From contig NZ_POQS01000001.1 in NCBI RefSeq assembly GCF_002885955.2, forward strand, positions 920,211 to 984,210: DNA of 64,000 nucleotides. Direction: 5' to 3'. Under the pieces are notes generated by a model. The model was not told where the DNA came from, did no database searches, and saw only the letters and a program-made list of their open reading frames with translations. Made by a program: the position numbers and the translations under genes. Numbering within the stretch: the first letter of the stretch is position 1; each line of letters opens with the position of its first letter. Positions 45,676-54,231 of the stretch are shown here, piece by piece. The stretch comes from Achromobacter pulmonis (GTDB taxonomy: Bacteria > Pseudomonadota > Gammaproteobacteria > Burkholderiales > Burkholderiaceae_B).

Positions 45676-45688
45676 GGTCATTTCTACC
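45676..45688. promoter_or_regulatory. NorR-type box 3 (GGT-N7-ACC)
   Basis: GGTCATTTCTACC, exact GGT-N7-ACC; centre 20 bp from box 2. Three boxes upstream of a nor promoter is the arrangement known from Ralstonia NorR. Confidence 0.62.
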
Positions 45689-45691
45689 CTT

Positions 45692-45714
45692 CTGCGCCAT
45701 TTACGATGGCGCAG
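45692..45714. other. Palindrome in the leader of the racemase gene
   Basis: Perfect 9-bp arms CTGCGCCAT / ATGGCGCAG with a 5-nt centre, 33 bp upstream of the racemase ATG and next to NorR box 3. Could be an operator or a leader hairpin; nothing decides. Confidence 0.4.
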
Positions 45715-45747
45715 CCTCTTCCCGTCCCTCTACAAGGAGCCGACCGC

Positions 45748-46506
45748 ATGGTGACCGCAAGCGACAACTCCGCCCCCTTGCATATCGGCATCGTGGCCTG
45801 CTCGGCGGAAGGCGCGGCGCTGTGCTATCGCACGCTGTGCGCCGAAGGCGCGCAGCGCCTGGGTCCGCACGCGCACCCCGAGATCTCGCTGCATACGCAT
45901 TCGCTGGCCGACTACGTGGCCTGCCTGGACCGCGGCGACCTGGACGGCGTGGGCGCGCTGATGCTGTCCTCGGCGCACAAGCTGGCGCGCGCCGGCGCCG
46001 ATTTCCTGATCTGCCCCGACAACACCATCCACCAGGCGCTGGACCCGATATTGGCGCGCTCGCCGCTGCCCTGGCTGCACATCGCCGCGGAAGTCGCCGC
46101 CCAGGCGCAGGCGCGCGGCCACCGCCGCCTCGGCATCCTGGGCACGCGCTGGCTGGCCGACAGCGAGGTCTACCCGGACAAGCTGGACGAACGCGGGCTG
46201 CAATGGCTGCGCCCCGAACCGCAGGACCGCGCGCTGGTGGGCCGCATCATCATGGACGAACTGGTGTACGGCGTCTTCAAGCCCGAATCGGTGGCGCGGC
46301 TGCAAGCCGTGGTCGAGCGCCTGCGCGCGGCCGGCTGCGACGCCGTGGTGCTGGGCTGCACCGAACTGCCGCTGGTGCTGGACGACGCCAATTGCGCGCT
46401 GCCCACGCTGGACTCCACCCGCATCCTGGCGCGCGCCGCGCTGGCCCGCGCGCTCAGATCTGCTCCAGCCCGTACTGGCGCAGGCGCTCCAGGTCCAGCA
46501 CCTTGA
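45748..46506 (+). CDS. Aspartate/glutamate (hydantoin) racemase-family protein
   Basis: 252 aa. Two-cysteine racemase layout: GIVACSAEGAALCYRTL near the N-terminus and VVLGCTELPLVL near residue 210, the catalytic-Cys neighbourhoods of the Asp/Glu racemase family. AAGGAG lies 8 nt before the ATG at 45748; the earlier ATG at 45706 falls in the palindrome. Divergent from norZ; its last 53 bp overlap the 3' end of the convergent Crp-type gene. Confidence 0.85.
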   Translation: MVTASDNSAPLHIGIVACSAEGAALCYRTLCAEGAQRLGPHAHPEISLHTHSLADYVACLDRGDLDGVGALMLSSAHKLARAGADFLICPDNTIHQALDPILARSPLPWLHIAAEVAAQAQARGHRRLGILGTRWLADSEVYPDKLDERGLQWLRPEPQDRALVGRIIMDELVYGVFKPESVARLQAVVERLRAAGCDAVVLGCTELPLVLDDANCALPTLDSTRILARAALARALRSAPARTGAGAPGPAP

Positions 46507-47164
46507 TCTGGTTGTAGGCCAGCGCCAGCATGTCCTGGTCGGCCAGGGCCTGCAGCGCCTGGTTGACCCGCTGGCGCGACAGGCCGGTGAGATAGCCCAG
46601 CTCCTCCTGCGAAATCGCCAGGGTCAGGTCGGTGGACGGATACAGCCGCGGATTGAACAACTGCGCCAGCGACTGCGCCACCCGCGCGTCCGCGTCCAGC
46701 AGGCGGTGGTTCTGGATGGAGGCGATGAATTCGCCCATGCGGTCGTTCAGCTGGCCGATGACGAAATGCGAAAACGGCAGGCTGGCCGCCAGCAGCGCGT
46801 GGAAGGTCGCCGCCGGCACCAGCAGCACCAGCGAGGGCTGGATGGCCACCACGTCGTACTTGCGCAATTCGCGCTTGATCACGCTGCCCTCGCCGAACCA
46901 GCCGCCCGGCGGCACGCCCGAAAACGTACAGCTGCGCCCCGACTCGTTGTAGATGGCCAGTTTGAGCAGGCCCGTATGCACGCCCAGCCAGTAATCCGAG
47001 GGCGCGTTGCGCCGCGCGATCCAGGCGCCGGCGTCCACGCGCTCGGCGCGCGAGCTCGCCAGGACCAGCTCCTGGTGTTCGGCCTGCAGCGCGCCGAACC
47101 AGGCGCAGGCGGCGAACAACGGCGCCGGTTCTTCGGCGGAAACGATGTTTGAAACGTCGGACAT
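46454..47164 (-). CDS. Crp/Fnr-family transcriptional regulator
   Basis: 236 aa: N-terminal cyclic-nucleotide-binding-like domain (about 20-140; GVPPGGWFGEGSVIKRELRKYDVVA) and C-terminal HTH (about 175-225; ISQEELGYLTGLSRQRVNQALQAL). No Fe-S cysteines. Divergent from the acyl-CoA ligase/dehydrogenase pair with a 22-bp perfect palindrome between, so it probably controls them and itself. Overlaps the racemase tail-to-tail by 53 bp. Confidence 0.88.
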   Translation of the reverse strand: MSDVSNIVSAEEPAPLFAACAWFGALQAEHQELVLASSRAERVDAGAWIARRNAPSDYWLGVHTGLLKLAIYNESGRSCTFSGVPPGGWFGEGSVIKRELRKYDVVAIQPSLVLLVPAATFHALLAASLPFSHFVIGQLNDRMGEFIASIQNHRLLDADARVAQSLAQLFNPRLYPSTDLTLAISQEELGYLTGLSRQRVNQALQALADQDMLALAYNQIKVLDLERLRQYGLEQI

Positions 47165-47192
47165 GGGAAGATCCGTGTAAAACTCGGGATGG

Positions 47193-47214
47193 GTCTGTCA
47201 TGCAGGTGACAGAC
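47193..47214. promoter_or_regulatory. 22-bp Crp-type palindrome
   Basis: Perfect arms GTCTGTCA / TGACAGAC with a 6-bp centre, 28 bp upstream of the Crp-type ATG and 101 bp from the acyl-CoA ligase ATG. Size and N6 spacing are those of Crp-family operators. Confidence 0.65.
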
Positions 47215-47315
47215 TGCATTTTCCGGCCGCCGATAAGCTCTAGCAAGCGAAGCGGAACAAACGCCCTCCGCGCAAAGAATATCCGGGTGCCTTCCGCATC
47301 CGACAGGAGACAAGC

Positions 47316-48971
47316 ATGAGCAGCATGTACGAGCACGGCCTCGCGCGCCGCGAGGCCAATTACACGCCCCTGACGCCGGTGGATTTCATCGCCCGCGCCG
47401 CCGAAGTGTATGGGCAGCGCCTGGCCGTGGTCCACGGCAAGGTGCGGCGCAACTGGGCCCAGACCTACGAACGCGCGCAGCGCCTGGCCGGCGCGCTGGA
47501 GCAGGCCGGCGTCCGGCGCGGCGATACGGTCGCGGTCATGCTGCCCAACATCCCCGCCATGGTCGAGGCCCACTTCGGCGTGCCCATGCTGGGCGCGGTG
47601 CTCAACACCCTGAACACGCGGCTGGACATTCCCAGCGTGCTGTTCATGCTGGGCCACGGCGAGGCCCGGGCGCTGATCGTGGACACGGAATACGCCGAGG
47701 TCGCGCGCCGCGCCGTGGCCGAGTATCCCCACCTGAAACTGATTTCGGTGCACGACCTGGAGAGCGCGCCCGCCGCCCTGCCCGGCGCGATCGACTACGA
47801 AGACTTCCTGGCCGCCGCGCCGGCGCGCTACGACTGGCAGCCGCCGGCCGACGAATGGGACGCCATCGCGCTGAACTACACGTCCGGCACCACCGGCGAT
47901 CCCAAGGGCGTGGTCTACCACTACCGCGGCGCCTATCTCAACGCGGTCAGCAACATCCTCGAATGGGACATGCCCAAGCATCCGGTCTATCTGTGGACCC
48001 TGCCCATGTTCCATTGCAACGGCTGGTGTTTCCCGTGGACGGTGGCCGCGCGCGCGGGCGTCAACGTCTGTCTGCGCAAGGTCGACCCCAAGATGGTGTT
48101 CGACCTGATCCGCGACGAAGGCGTGACCCATTACTGCGGCGCGCCCATCGTGCAAAGCGCGCTGGCCAACGCGCCGGCCGAAATGCGGGCGGGCATCCGG
48201 CACACCGTGCGCACCATGGTCGCCGGCGCGGCGCCGGCGCCGGCCGTCATCGCCAAGATGCGCGACATCGGTTTCGAGCTGACCCACGTCTACGGCCTGA
48301 CCGAGGTCTACGGCCCGGCGGCCGTGTGCGCGCGCCAGGACGCCTGGGACGCGCTGGAAGACGAGCAGCGCGCGCTGCTCACCGCCCGCCAGGGCGTGCG
48401 CTATCACCTGCAGGCCGGCGTGTCGGTGCGCGACCCGGAAACCATGGAACCGGTGCCGCCCGACGAGCAGACCGTGGGCGAAGTCATGTTCCGCGGCAAC
48501 ATCTGCATGAAGGGCTACCTGAAGAACGAGCGCGCCACCGACGCCGCGTTCGCCGGCGGCTGGTTCCACACCGGCGACCTCGGCGTGATGACGGCCGACG
48601 GCTACGTCCGCATCAAGGACCGCAGCAAGGACATCATCATCTCGGGCGGCGAGAACATCTCCAGCATCGAAGTCGAGGACGCGCTCTACCGCCATCCCGC
48701 GGTGGCCGCGGCCGCGGTGGTGGCCATGCCCGATCCCAAGTGGGGCGAAACCCCGTGCGCCTTCATCGAGCTCAAGCCCGGCTGCAGCGCCACCGCCGAG
48801 GAAATCATCGCGCATTGCAGAAGCCTGCTGCCGGGCTTCAAGGTCCCGCGCGCGGTGCGCTTCGGCGAACTGCCCAAGACCTCCACCGGCAAGATCCAGA
48901 AGTTCGAACTGCGCGCCGCCGTGGGCGCGACCTCGGCCATCGACCTGGCCGCCCCGGGCAAGACGGCCTGA
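47316..48971 (+). CDS. AMP-forming acyl-CoA synthetase (AlkK/DmdB-like)
   Basis: 551-aa ANL ligase: AMP motif LNYTSGTTGDPKGVVYHYRG, LTHVYGLTEVYGPAAVC, hinge IKDRSKDIIISGGENISSIE and C-terminal PKTSTGKIQKFEL with the adenylation lysine. N-terminal FIARAAEVYGQRLAVVHG resembles medium-chain/methylmercaptopropionate ligases. Paired 28 bp upstream of an acyl-CoA dehydrogenase of the long DmdC type, so ligation then dehydrogenation of the same acid is likely. CGACAGGAGAC ribosome site precedes the ATG. Confidence 0.88.
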   Translation: MSSMYEHGLARREANYTPLTPVDFIARAAEVYGQRLAVVHGKVRRNWAQTYERAQRLAGALEQAGVRRGDTVAVMLPNIPAMVEAHFGVPMLGAVLNTLNTRLDIPSVLFMLGHGEARALIVDTEYAEVARRAVAEYPHLKLISVHDLESAPAALPGAIDYEDFLAAAPARYDWQPPADEWDAIALNYTSGTTGDPKGVVYHYRGAYLNAVSNILEWDMPKHPVYLWTLPMFHCNGWCFPWTVAARAGVNVCLRKVDPKMVFDLIRDEGVTHYCGAPIVQSALANAPAEMRAGIRHTVRTMVAGAAPAPAVIAKMRDIGFELTHVYGLTEVYGPAAVCARQDAWDALEDEQRALLTARQGVRYHLQAGVSVRDPETMEPVPPDEQTVGEVMFRGNICMKGYLKNERATDAAFAGGWFHTGDLGVMTADGYVRIKDRSKDIIISGGENISSIEVEDALYRHPAVAAAAVVAMPDPKWGETPCAFIELKPGCSATAEEIIAHCRSLLPGFKVPRAVRFGELPKTSTGKIQKFELRAAVGATSAIDLAAPGKTA

Positions 48972-48999
48972 CCACACCCCATCCAGGAGCGCCAACGCA

Positions 49000-50766
49000 A
49001 TGACGTACCAAGCCCCCGTGAAAGACATGCTGTTCGTGCTGAACCGCCTGGCCGGCCTGCCCCAGGTGGCCGCCCTGCCCGGCTTCGAGGAAGCCACGCC
49101 CGACACCGTGCAGGCCGTGCTGGAGGAATCCGCGCGCTACGCCGGCGACGTGCTGGCGCCGCTGAACCAGCCGGCCGACCGCGAGCCCAGCGCCTGGCGC
49201 GACGGCGCGGTGACCACCTCGCCCGGCTTCAAGCAGGCCTTCCGCCAGTACGCCGAAGCCGGCTGGCAGGGCATGACCCATCCGGTCGAGTACGGCGGCC
49301 AGGGCCTGCCGGGGCTGCTGGGCTCGCCCTGCTCCGAGATGCTCAACGCCGCCAACCTGTCTTTCGCGCTGTGCCCGCTGCTGACCAACGGCGCGATCGA
49401 GGCGCTGCTGACCGCCGGCTCGCCCGAGCTGCGCGAGCGCTACATCGGCCCCATGATCGAAGGCCGCTGGACCGGGACCATGAACCTGACCGAGCCGCAG
49501 GCCGGCTCCGACCTGGCCATGATCCGCTCTCGCGCGCAGCCTGCGGACGACGGCACCTACCGGATTTCCGGCACCAAGATCTTCATCACCTATGGCGAAC
49601 ATGATCTCGCCGAGAACATCGTGCACCTGGTGCTGGCCCGCCTGCCCGACGCGCCCGAAGGGGTCAAGGGCATTTCGCTTTTCCTAGTGCCCAAGTTCCT
49701 GGTCAACGAGGACGGCACGCTGGGCGCGCGCAACGACGTGCAATGCGTGTCGATCGAGCACAAGCTGGGCATCAAGGCCAGCCCCACCGCGACCCTGCAG
49801 TTCGGCGACGCCGGCGGCGCGGTGGGCTATCTGGTGGGCCAGGAAAACCGCGGCCTGGACGCCATGTTCATCATGATGAACGCCGCCCGCTACGCCGTCG
49901 GCGTGCAGGGCATCGCCGTCGCCGACCGCGCCTATCAGCATGCGCAGGCCTATGCCGCCGAGCGCGTGCAGAGCCGGCCGGTGGACGGCTCCTCGCGCGA
50001 GGCCGTGCCCATCATCCAGCACCCCGACGTGCGCCGCATGCTGGGCACCATGCGCGCGCTGACCGAGGCCGGCCGCGCGCTGGCCTACGTCACTGCCGGC
50101 CATGCCGACCTGGCCCACGCCAGCCCCGACGCCGAAGCGCGCAAGCGCCACCTGGCGGTCCAGGAATTCCTGGTTCCCATCGTCAAGGGCTGGTGCACCG
50201 AGATGTCGATCGACGTGGCCAGCCTCGGCGTGCAGGTGCATGGCGGCATGGGCTTCATCGAGGAAACCGGCGCCGCGCAGTACTACCGCGACGCCCGCAT
50301 CCTCACCATCTACGAAGGCACCACCGCGATCCAGGCCAACGACCTGGTGGGCCGCAAGACCCTGCGCGACGGCGGCGCCGTCGCCCGCGCCCTGCTGGCC
50401 GAAGTCCGCCAGACCGAAGCGGCGCTGGAGGCCAGCGGCGATCCCGCCGCGGCCCGCATGCTCGCGCCCCTGCGCCGGGCCAGCGCGGCGCTGTCCGACG
50501 CCGTCGATTTCGTGCTGGCCAACGCCGCCAGCCATCCCAACGCGGTGTTCGGCGCCGCCGTGCCCTACCTGCTGCTGGCCGGCACCACCCTGGCCGGCTG
50601 GCAGATGGCGCGCGCCCTGCTCGCCAGCCTGGCCCACCGCGACGAAGACCCGGCGTTCCACGACGCCAAGATCGCCACGGCGCAATGCTATGCGCTGCAC
50701 AAGCTGAGCCAGGCGCCGGGGCTGGCGGCGGTGGTGCTGGGGTCGAAGGATTACGCCTTGCCGTGA
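49000..50766 (+). CDS. Acyl-CoA dehydrogenase, long form with extra C-terminal domain (DmdC-like)
   Basis: 588-aa FAD enzyme: N-terminal helical domain, MNLTEPQAGSDLAMIRSRA flavin site, and YRDARILTIYEGTTAIQANDL carrying the catalytic Glu. Beyond the normal ~390-residue core there is a C-terminal domain (about 470-588) as in 3-methylmercaptopropionyl-CoA dehydrogenases. Follows the ligase by 28 bp. Its 3' end overlaps the convergent MFS gene by 16 bp. Confidence 0.88.
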   Translation: MTYQAPVKDMLFVLNRLAGLPQVAALPGFEEATPDTVQAVLEESARYAGDVLAPLNQPADREPSAWRDGAVTTSPGFKQAFRQYAEAGWQGMTHPVEYGGQGLPGLLGSPCSEMLNAANLSFALCPLLTNGAIEALLTAGSPELRERYIGPMIEGRWTGTMNLTEPQAGSDLAMIRSRAQPADDGTYRISGTKIFITYGEHDLAENIVHLVLARLPDAPEGVKGISLFLVPKFLVNEDGTLGARNDVQCVSIEHKLGIKASPTATLQFGDAGGAVGYLVGQENRGLDAMFIMMNAARYAVGVQGIAVADRAYQHAQAYAAERVQSRPVDGSSREAVPIIQHPDVRRMLGTMRALTEAGRALAYVTAGHADLAHASPDAEARKRHLAVQEFLVPIVKGWCTEMSIDVASLGVQVHGGMGFIEETGAAQYYRDARILTIYEGTTAIQANDLVGRKTLRDGGAVARALLAEVRQTEAALEASGDPAAARMLAPLRRASAALSDAVDFVLANAASHPNAVFGAAVPYLLLAGTTLAGWQMARALLASLAHRDEDPAFHDAKIATAQCYALHKLSQAPGLAAVVLGSKDYALP

Positions 50767-51965
50767 CGGCAGGCGTAGGGGCGTTGCGCCGCCTGACGCG
50801 GCAGCGTCAGTGCCCAGAACGCCAGCGCCGCCAGGCTGATCGCCGCGCCCAGCGCGCAGACGCCCGGCCATCCGGCCTGCGCGTATATCGCGGTCGAGGC
50901 GATCGAGCCCAGGCCGCTGCCGGCGGCGTAGAACATCATGTAGCCGCCCACCAGGCGGCTGTGCGCCTGGGCGCTGATGCCGAAAATCATGGCCTGGTTG
51001 GTGACGTGCAGCGCCTGCAAGGCCACGTCCAGGACCAGCACGCCCAGCGCCAGCAGCCACAGGCTGTGTTCCAGCAATGCGATCGGCGCCCACGACAGGC
51101 ACAACAGCGCCAGGCCCGCCGCCGTGGTGCGCTCGCCCAGCCCGCGATCGGCCAGCCGGCCGGCGCCGGCGGCCATCAGCACGCCGACCACGCCCACCAG
51201 CCCGAAGGCGCCCACCGCCGTATGCGTCAGCGAATGGGGCGGCGCGCTCAAGGGCAGCACCAGCGCGGTCCAGAACGCGCTGAAGGCGGCGAACATCAGC
51301 ATCGCGATCGTGCCGCGCACGCGCAGCACGCGCTCTGACGCGAGCAAGTCGTACAGCGAACGCAGCAGCGCCCAGTAGCCCAGGTCCACCGTGGGCAGGC
51401 GGCGGCGCGGCAGGCGATAGGCCAGCACCACCGCAAGCGCCGCCGCCAGCGCGGCCGACACCAGGTACACCGCGCGCCAGCCCCAGGCGTCGGCCACCAC
51501 GCCGGCCAGCACCCGGGCCAGCAACAGCCCGGTCACCACGCCGCCCTGCGCGGCCCCGACCACGCGGCCGCGTTCGCCCGGTGCGGCCAGCGCCGCCGAC
51601 AGCGCCAGCAGGCCCTGCGTCATCGCCGTGCCCAGCAGGCCCAGCGCGACCATGCCGGCCAGCAGCCAGGGCGCGGCAGGCGCGACCGCCACGGCCGCCA
51701 GCGCCAGCGCCAGCAGCCCGAGCTGGCCGATCATCAGGCGACGGCGGTCCAGCAGGTCGCCCAGCGGCACCACGAACAGCAGCGCCAGCGCGCAGCCCAG
51801 CTGCGTGGCCGTCACCACCACGCCCACCGCCGCCTCGGACAGGCCGAACTCGCGGCCGATGGCGTCCAGCAGCGGCTGCGCGTAATACACGTTGGCCACG
51901 CTCAGGGCGCAGGCCACCGCAAGCAGCAGCACCAGCGAACGCGGCATGGGAGAGTCGTCGGACAT
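50751..51965 (-). CDS. MFS transporter (efflux type)
   Basis: 404 aa, twelve helices; motif A-like segment PLGDLLDRRRLM between helices 2 and 3, and VVGAAQGGVVTGLLLARVLAG in helix 5 (antiporter-like motif C region). AAAAGGAA precedes the ATG at 51965; an ATG at 51986 is less favoured. Divergent from an HxlR regulator; its promoter (TTGAAT-N16-TGTAAT at 52012-51985) is overlapped by a candidate HxlR box. Confidence 0.87.
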   Translation of the reverse strand: MSDDSPMPRSLVLLLAVACALSVANVYYAQPLLDAIGREFGLSEAAVGVVVTATQLGCALALLFVVPLGDLLDRRRLMIGQLGLLALALAAVAVAPAAPWLLAGMVALGLLGTAMTQGLLALSAALAAPGERGRVVGAAQGGVVTGLLLARVLAGVVADAWGWRAVYLVSAALAAALAVVLAYRLPRRRLPTVDLGYWALLRSLYDLLASERVLRVRGTIAMLMFAAFSAFWTALVLPLSAPPHSLTHTAVGAFGLVGVVGVLMAAGAGRLADRGLGERTTAAGLALLCLSWAPIALLEHSLWLLALGVLVLDVALQALHVTNQAMIFGISAQAHSRLVGGYMMFYAAGSGLGSIASTAIYAQAGWPGVCALGAAISLAALAFWALTLPRQAAQRPYACRHGKA

Positions 51966-51978
51966 GGCGATTCCTTTT

Positions 51979-51995
51979 GGTTTCATTACAAAACC
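51979..51995. promoter_or_regulatory. Candidate HxlR box 1 over the MFS -10
   Basis: GGTTTCATTACAAAACC: GGTTT/AAACC arms. Read on the minus strand it contains TGTAAT, the likely -10 of the MFS gene. Related to box 2, 34 bp away centre to centre. Confidence 0.5.
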
Positions 51996-52012
51996 AGAAT
52001 ACTAGGATTCAA

Positions 52013-52029
52013 GGTTTTATAATGCAACC
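52013..52029. promoter_or_regulatory. Candidate HxlR box 2 over the hxlR -10
   Basis: GGTTTTATAATGCAACC: same GGTT/AACC ends, and the plus-strand TATAAT (52018-52023) inside it is a perfect -10 for the HxlR gene. Confidence 0.5.
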
Positions 52030-52056
52030 ATTATTTTTCCTGCGCGAGGAATCGGC

Positions 52057-52506
52057 ATGGTCAAACGCACGAGTTTCGAAGGCGCCGCCTGCCCGGTGGC
52101 GCGCTCCCTGGACGCCATCGGCGACTGGTGGTCGCTATTGATCGTGCGCGACGCCTTCGACGGGCTGCGCCGCTTCGGCGAATTCCAGAAAAGCCTGGGC
52201 GTGGCCAAGAACATCCTCAGCGACCGCCTGCGCACGCTGACCGCGCACGATATCCTGGCCGCGGCCCCCGCCTCCGACGGCAGCGCCTACCAGGAATACG
52301 TGCTCACGGAAAAAGGCCGTGCGCTGTTCCCGGTGATCGTCGGCCTGCGCCAATGGGGCGAAGACCACTATTACGGCCCCGCCGAGCCCCACTCGCTGCT
52401 GATCGACCGCAAGCGCGGCCAGCCCGTGCGCCGGCTGGAAGTGCGCGCGCAGGACGGCCGCCCGATCGGCCCGGAAGACACCGTGGTACAGAAGACGGAT
52501 GCCTAG
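52057..52506 (+). CDS. HxlR-family regulator
   Basis: 149-aa single-domain winged helix. Starts with the conserved redox Cys context EGAACPVARSLDAIGDWWSLLIVRDAFDG, recognition region SLGVAKNILSDRLRTL and a wing at DGSAYQEYVLTEKG. Family members sense electrophiles or oxidants, sometimes through that Cys. GAGGAA precedes the ATG. Divergent from the MFS efflux gene, its likely target; the stop overlaps the convergent PPOX stop. Confidence 0.88.
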   Translation: MVKRTSFEGAACPVARSLDAIGDWWSLLIVRDAFDGLRRFGEFQKSLGVAKNILSDRLRTLTAHDILAAAPASDGSAYQEYVLTEKGRALFPVIVGLRQWGEDHYYGPAEPHSLLIDRKRGQPVRRLEVRAQDGRPIGPEDTVVQKTDA

Positions 52507-53465
52507 GCTCCGGCCCACTGCCCGGTCGCCAGAGAGGCCGGCGAATAGGCCTCGAAACGCCAGCGCAGGGCCAGCGCGCCCGGACGGAATGCCACGCGGC
52601 GCGCGTGCACCCGCCACAGCCGTTCGGCGCCCTCGAACCGCGCGACCTCGGGGCTGTCCAGGATCACTTCGGCGCGTCCGGCCAGCTGCAGCACGTCGCC
52701 GCGCTCGAAGTCGATGAACAGCAGCCCGGCGCGCGGGTTCAGCACCATGTTGCCCAAGGTGTTGAAGTAGCGGTTGCCCGAGAAATCCGGGATGGTCAGC
52801 ACATTGCCCTCCACCCGCACGAAGCCCGGCTTGCCGCCGCGGTGCGACACGTCCACGGCGCGCTCGCCGGCGTCGACGTAGCTGGCCACGAACAGGGTGT
52901 CGGACCGCGCGATCAGCGCGCGGGCGGCGGCGTCCAGCCCGTCGCGCTCGCGCGGCGCGCCGGCGAAACGCAGCGCCGGAGAACGGGAGAAATGGAAGTC
53001 GCGGGCCTGTATGTACTTGGGGCAGTTGCCGAAGGACTGCGCCACCGCGATCTCGAAACGCTTGCCGTCCCAGGCCGAAATGCGGCCGTTGACCCGGTTG
53101 CGCCGGCGCGTGTGCAGCTCGATGCCCAGCACGCCCACCGGCCGGTCCGGTCCCAGGCCGGCCAGCAGCGGATCGTCGGCGTCGGGCGTGGCGCAGACGC
53201 GCAGCACGCGCGGATCGGGCGAGACCGCGAAGCCGGGCGGCCCCTCCAGCACGCCGGCCCAGGGATCGCCCTGCCCGTCCACCGCGCCGGCCACCAGGAA
53301 CGGCAGCTGCGCGAAGAATTCGCGGTGCTGGTCCGGCATGTAGTTGCGGATGACCTTGGGCCCGGTCTGCTGCATGCGTTCGGCCACGCCGGCGTGGCGT
53401 TGCAGCAGGGTTTCGCCGGCATGCCAGGGCGACGGCGTTGCGGCAGGCGTCGAAGCGATGGTCAT
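52503..53465 (-). CDS. Pyridoxamine 5'-phosphate oxidase-family (flavin split-barrel) protein
   Basis: 320 aa. N-terminal extension (about 1-40), then a split-barrel flavin domain (FFAQLPFLVAGAVDGQGDPWAGVLEG; TLFVASY..GKPGFVRVEG; NRYFNTLGNMVLNPRAGLLFIDF). Larger than classical PdxH and more like PPOX proteins of unknown substrate. GGGAG precedes the ATG at 53465. Follows the GST gene by 17 bp, so likely co-expressed in detoxification. Confidence 0.8.
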   Translation of the reverse strand: MTIASTPAATPSPWHAGETLLQRHAGVAERMQQTGPKVIRNYMPDQHREFFAQLPFLVAGAVDGQGDPWAGVLEGPPGFAVSPDPRVLRVCATPDADDPLLAGLGPDRPVGVLGIELHTRRRNRVNGRISAWDGKRFEIAVAQSFGNCPKYIQARDFHFSRSPALRFAGAPRERDGLDAAARALIARSDTLFVASYVDAGERAVDVSHRGGKPGFVRVEGNVLTIPDFSGNRYFNTLGNMVLNPRAGLLFIDFERGDVLQLAGRAEVILDSPEVARFEGAERLWRVHARRVAFRPGALALRWRFEAYSPASLATGQWAGA

Positions 53466-53482
53466 GATTGCGCTCCCTGCCA

Positions 53483-54121
53483 TCACGCGGCCAGCAGGCC
53501 CACCGGCGAGCAAGCCATGGGCACGAAGCGCGGCAGGCCTTCGATGCGGCGCAGCCAGGCCCGCAGCGCCGCATAGCTGTCCAGCGACACATTGCCCTCG
53601 GGCGCATGCGCCACATAGGCATAGCAGGCGACGTCCGCGATCGAGGGCGCCGCGCCGGCCAGAAAGTCGCGGCCGGCCAGCTCGCGGTCCATGACCGCCA
53701 GCAAGGCATGGGCGCGCGCCAGCGTGCTGTCCACGTCGTAGGGCGCACCGAACAGCGTCACCAGGCGCGCTGCGGCGGGACCGGCGGCCAGCGGCCCGGA
53801 AGCGACCGACAGCCAGCGCTGCACCGCGGCCGCGCCGGCGGCGTCCTCGGGCAGCCAGGCCTGGCCTCCGTAGCGCCTGGCCAGGTAGACCAGGATCGCG
53901 GTGGAGTCCGCCACCACCACGCCGCCGTCATCGATCACCGGCACCTGGCCGAACGGATTGAGCGCCAGGAACGCGGGGCGCTTGTGTTCGCCGCCGCGCA
54001 GGTCCACGTCGACCGTCCGGTGCGGCACATCGAGCAGGGACAGCATGAGCGCCACGCGATGGGCATGGCCGGACAGCGGAAAGCTGTAGAACGTCAGGAT
54101 GGAAGGCTGGGCGGTCTGCAT
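53483..54121 (-). CDS. Glutathione S-transferase
   Basis: 212 aa: thioredoxin-like N-domain ([20 protein letters not shown]; cis-Pro in [30 protein letters not shown]) and helical C-domain with the N-capping box [13 protein letters not shown]. First gene of a GST/PPOX pair, next to a LysR gene and an HxlR/MFS divergon: a small detoxification neighbourhood. Confidence 0.88.
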   Translation of the reverse strand: MQTAQPSILTFYSFPLSGHAHRVALMLSLLDVPHRTVDVDLRGGEHKRPAFLALNPFGQVPVIDDGGVVVADSTAILVYLARRYGGQAWLPEDAAGAAAVQRWLSVASGPLAAGPAAARLVTLFGAPYDVDSTLARAHALLAVMDRELAGRDFLAGAAPSIADVACYAYVAHAPEGNVSLDSYAALRAWLRRIEGLPRFVPMACSPVGLLAA

Positions 54122-54231
54122 GAGGTTTCTTCAATGGGGACTGGAGACAGGCCCATCTTGGCCCCGCGCCGGCCGCGGGGGAACGGCCGGCCGCGGCAAG
54201 ACACTCTTGCAGGCGGTGAAAGAATATGCGG

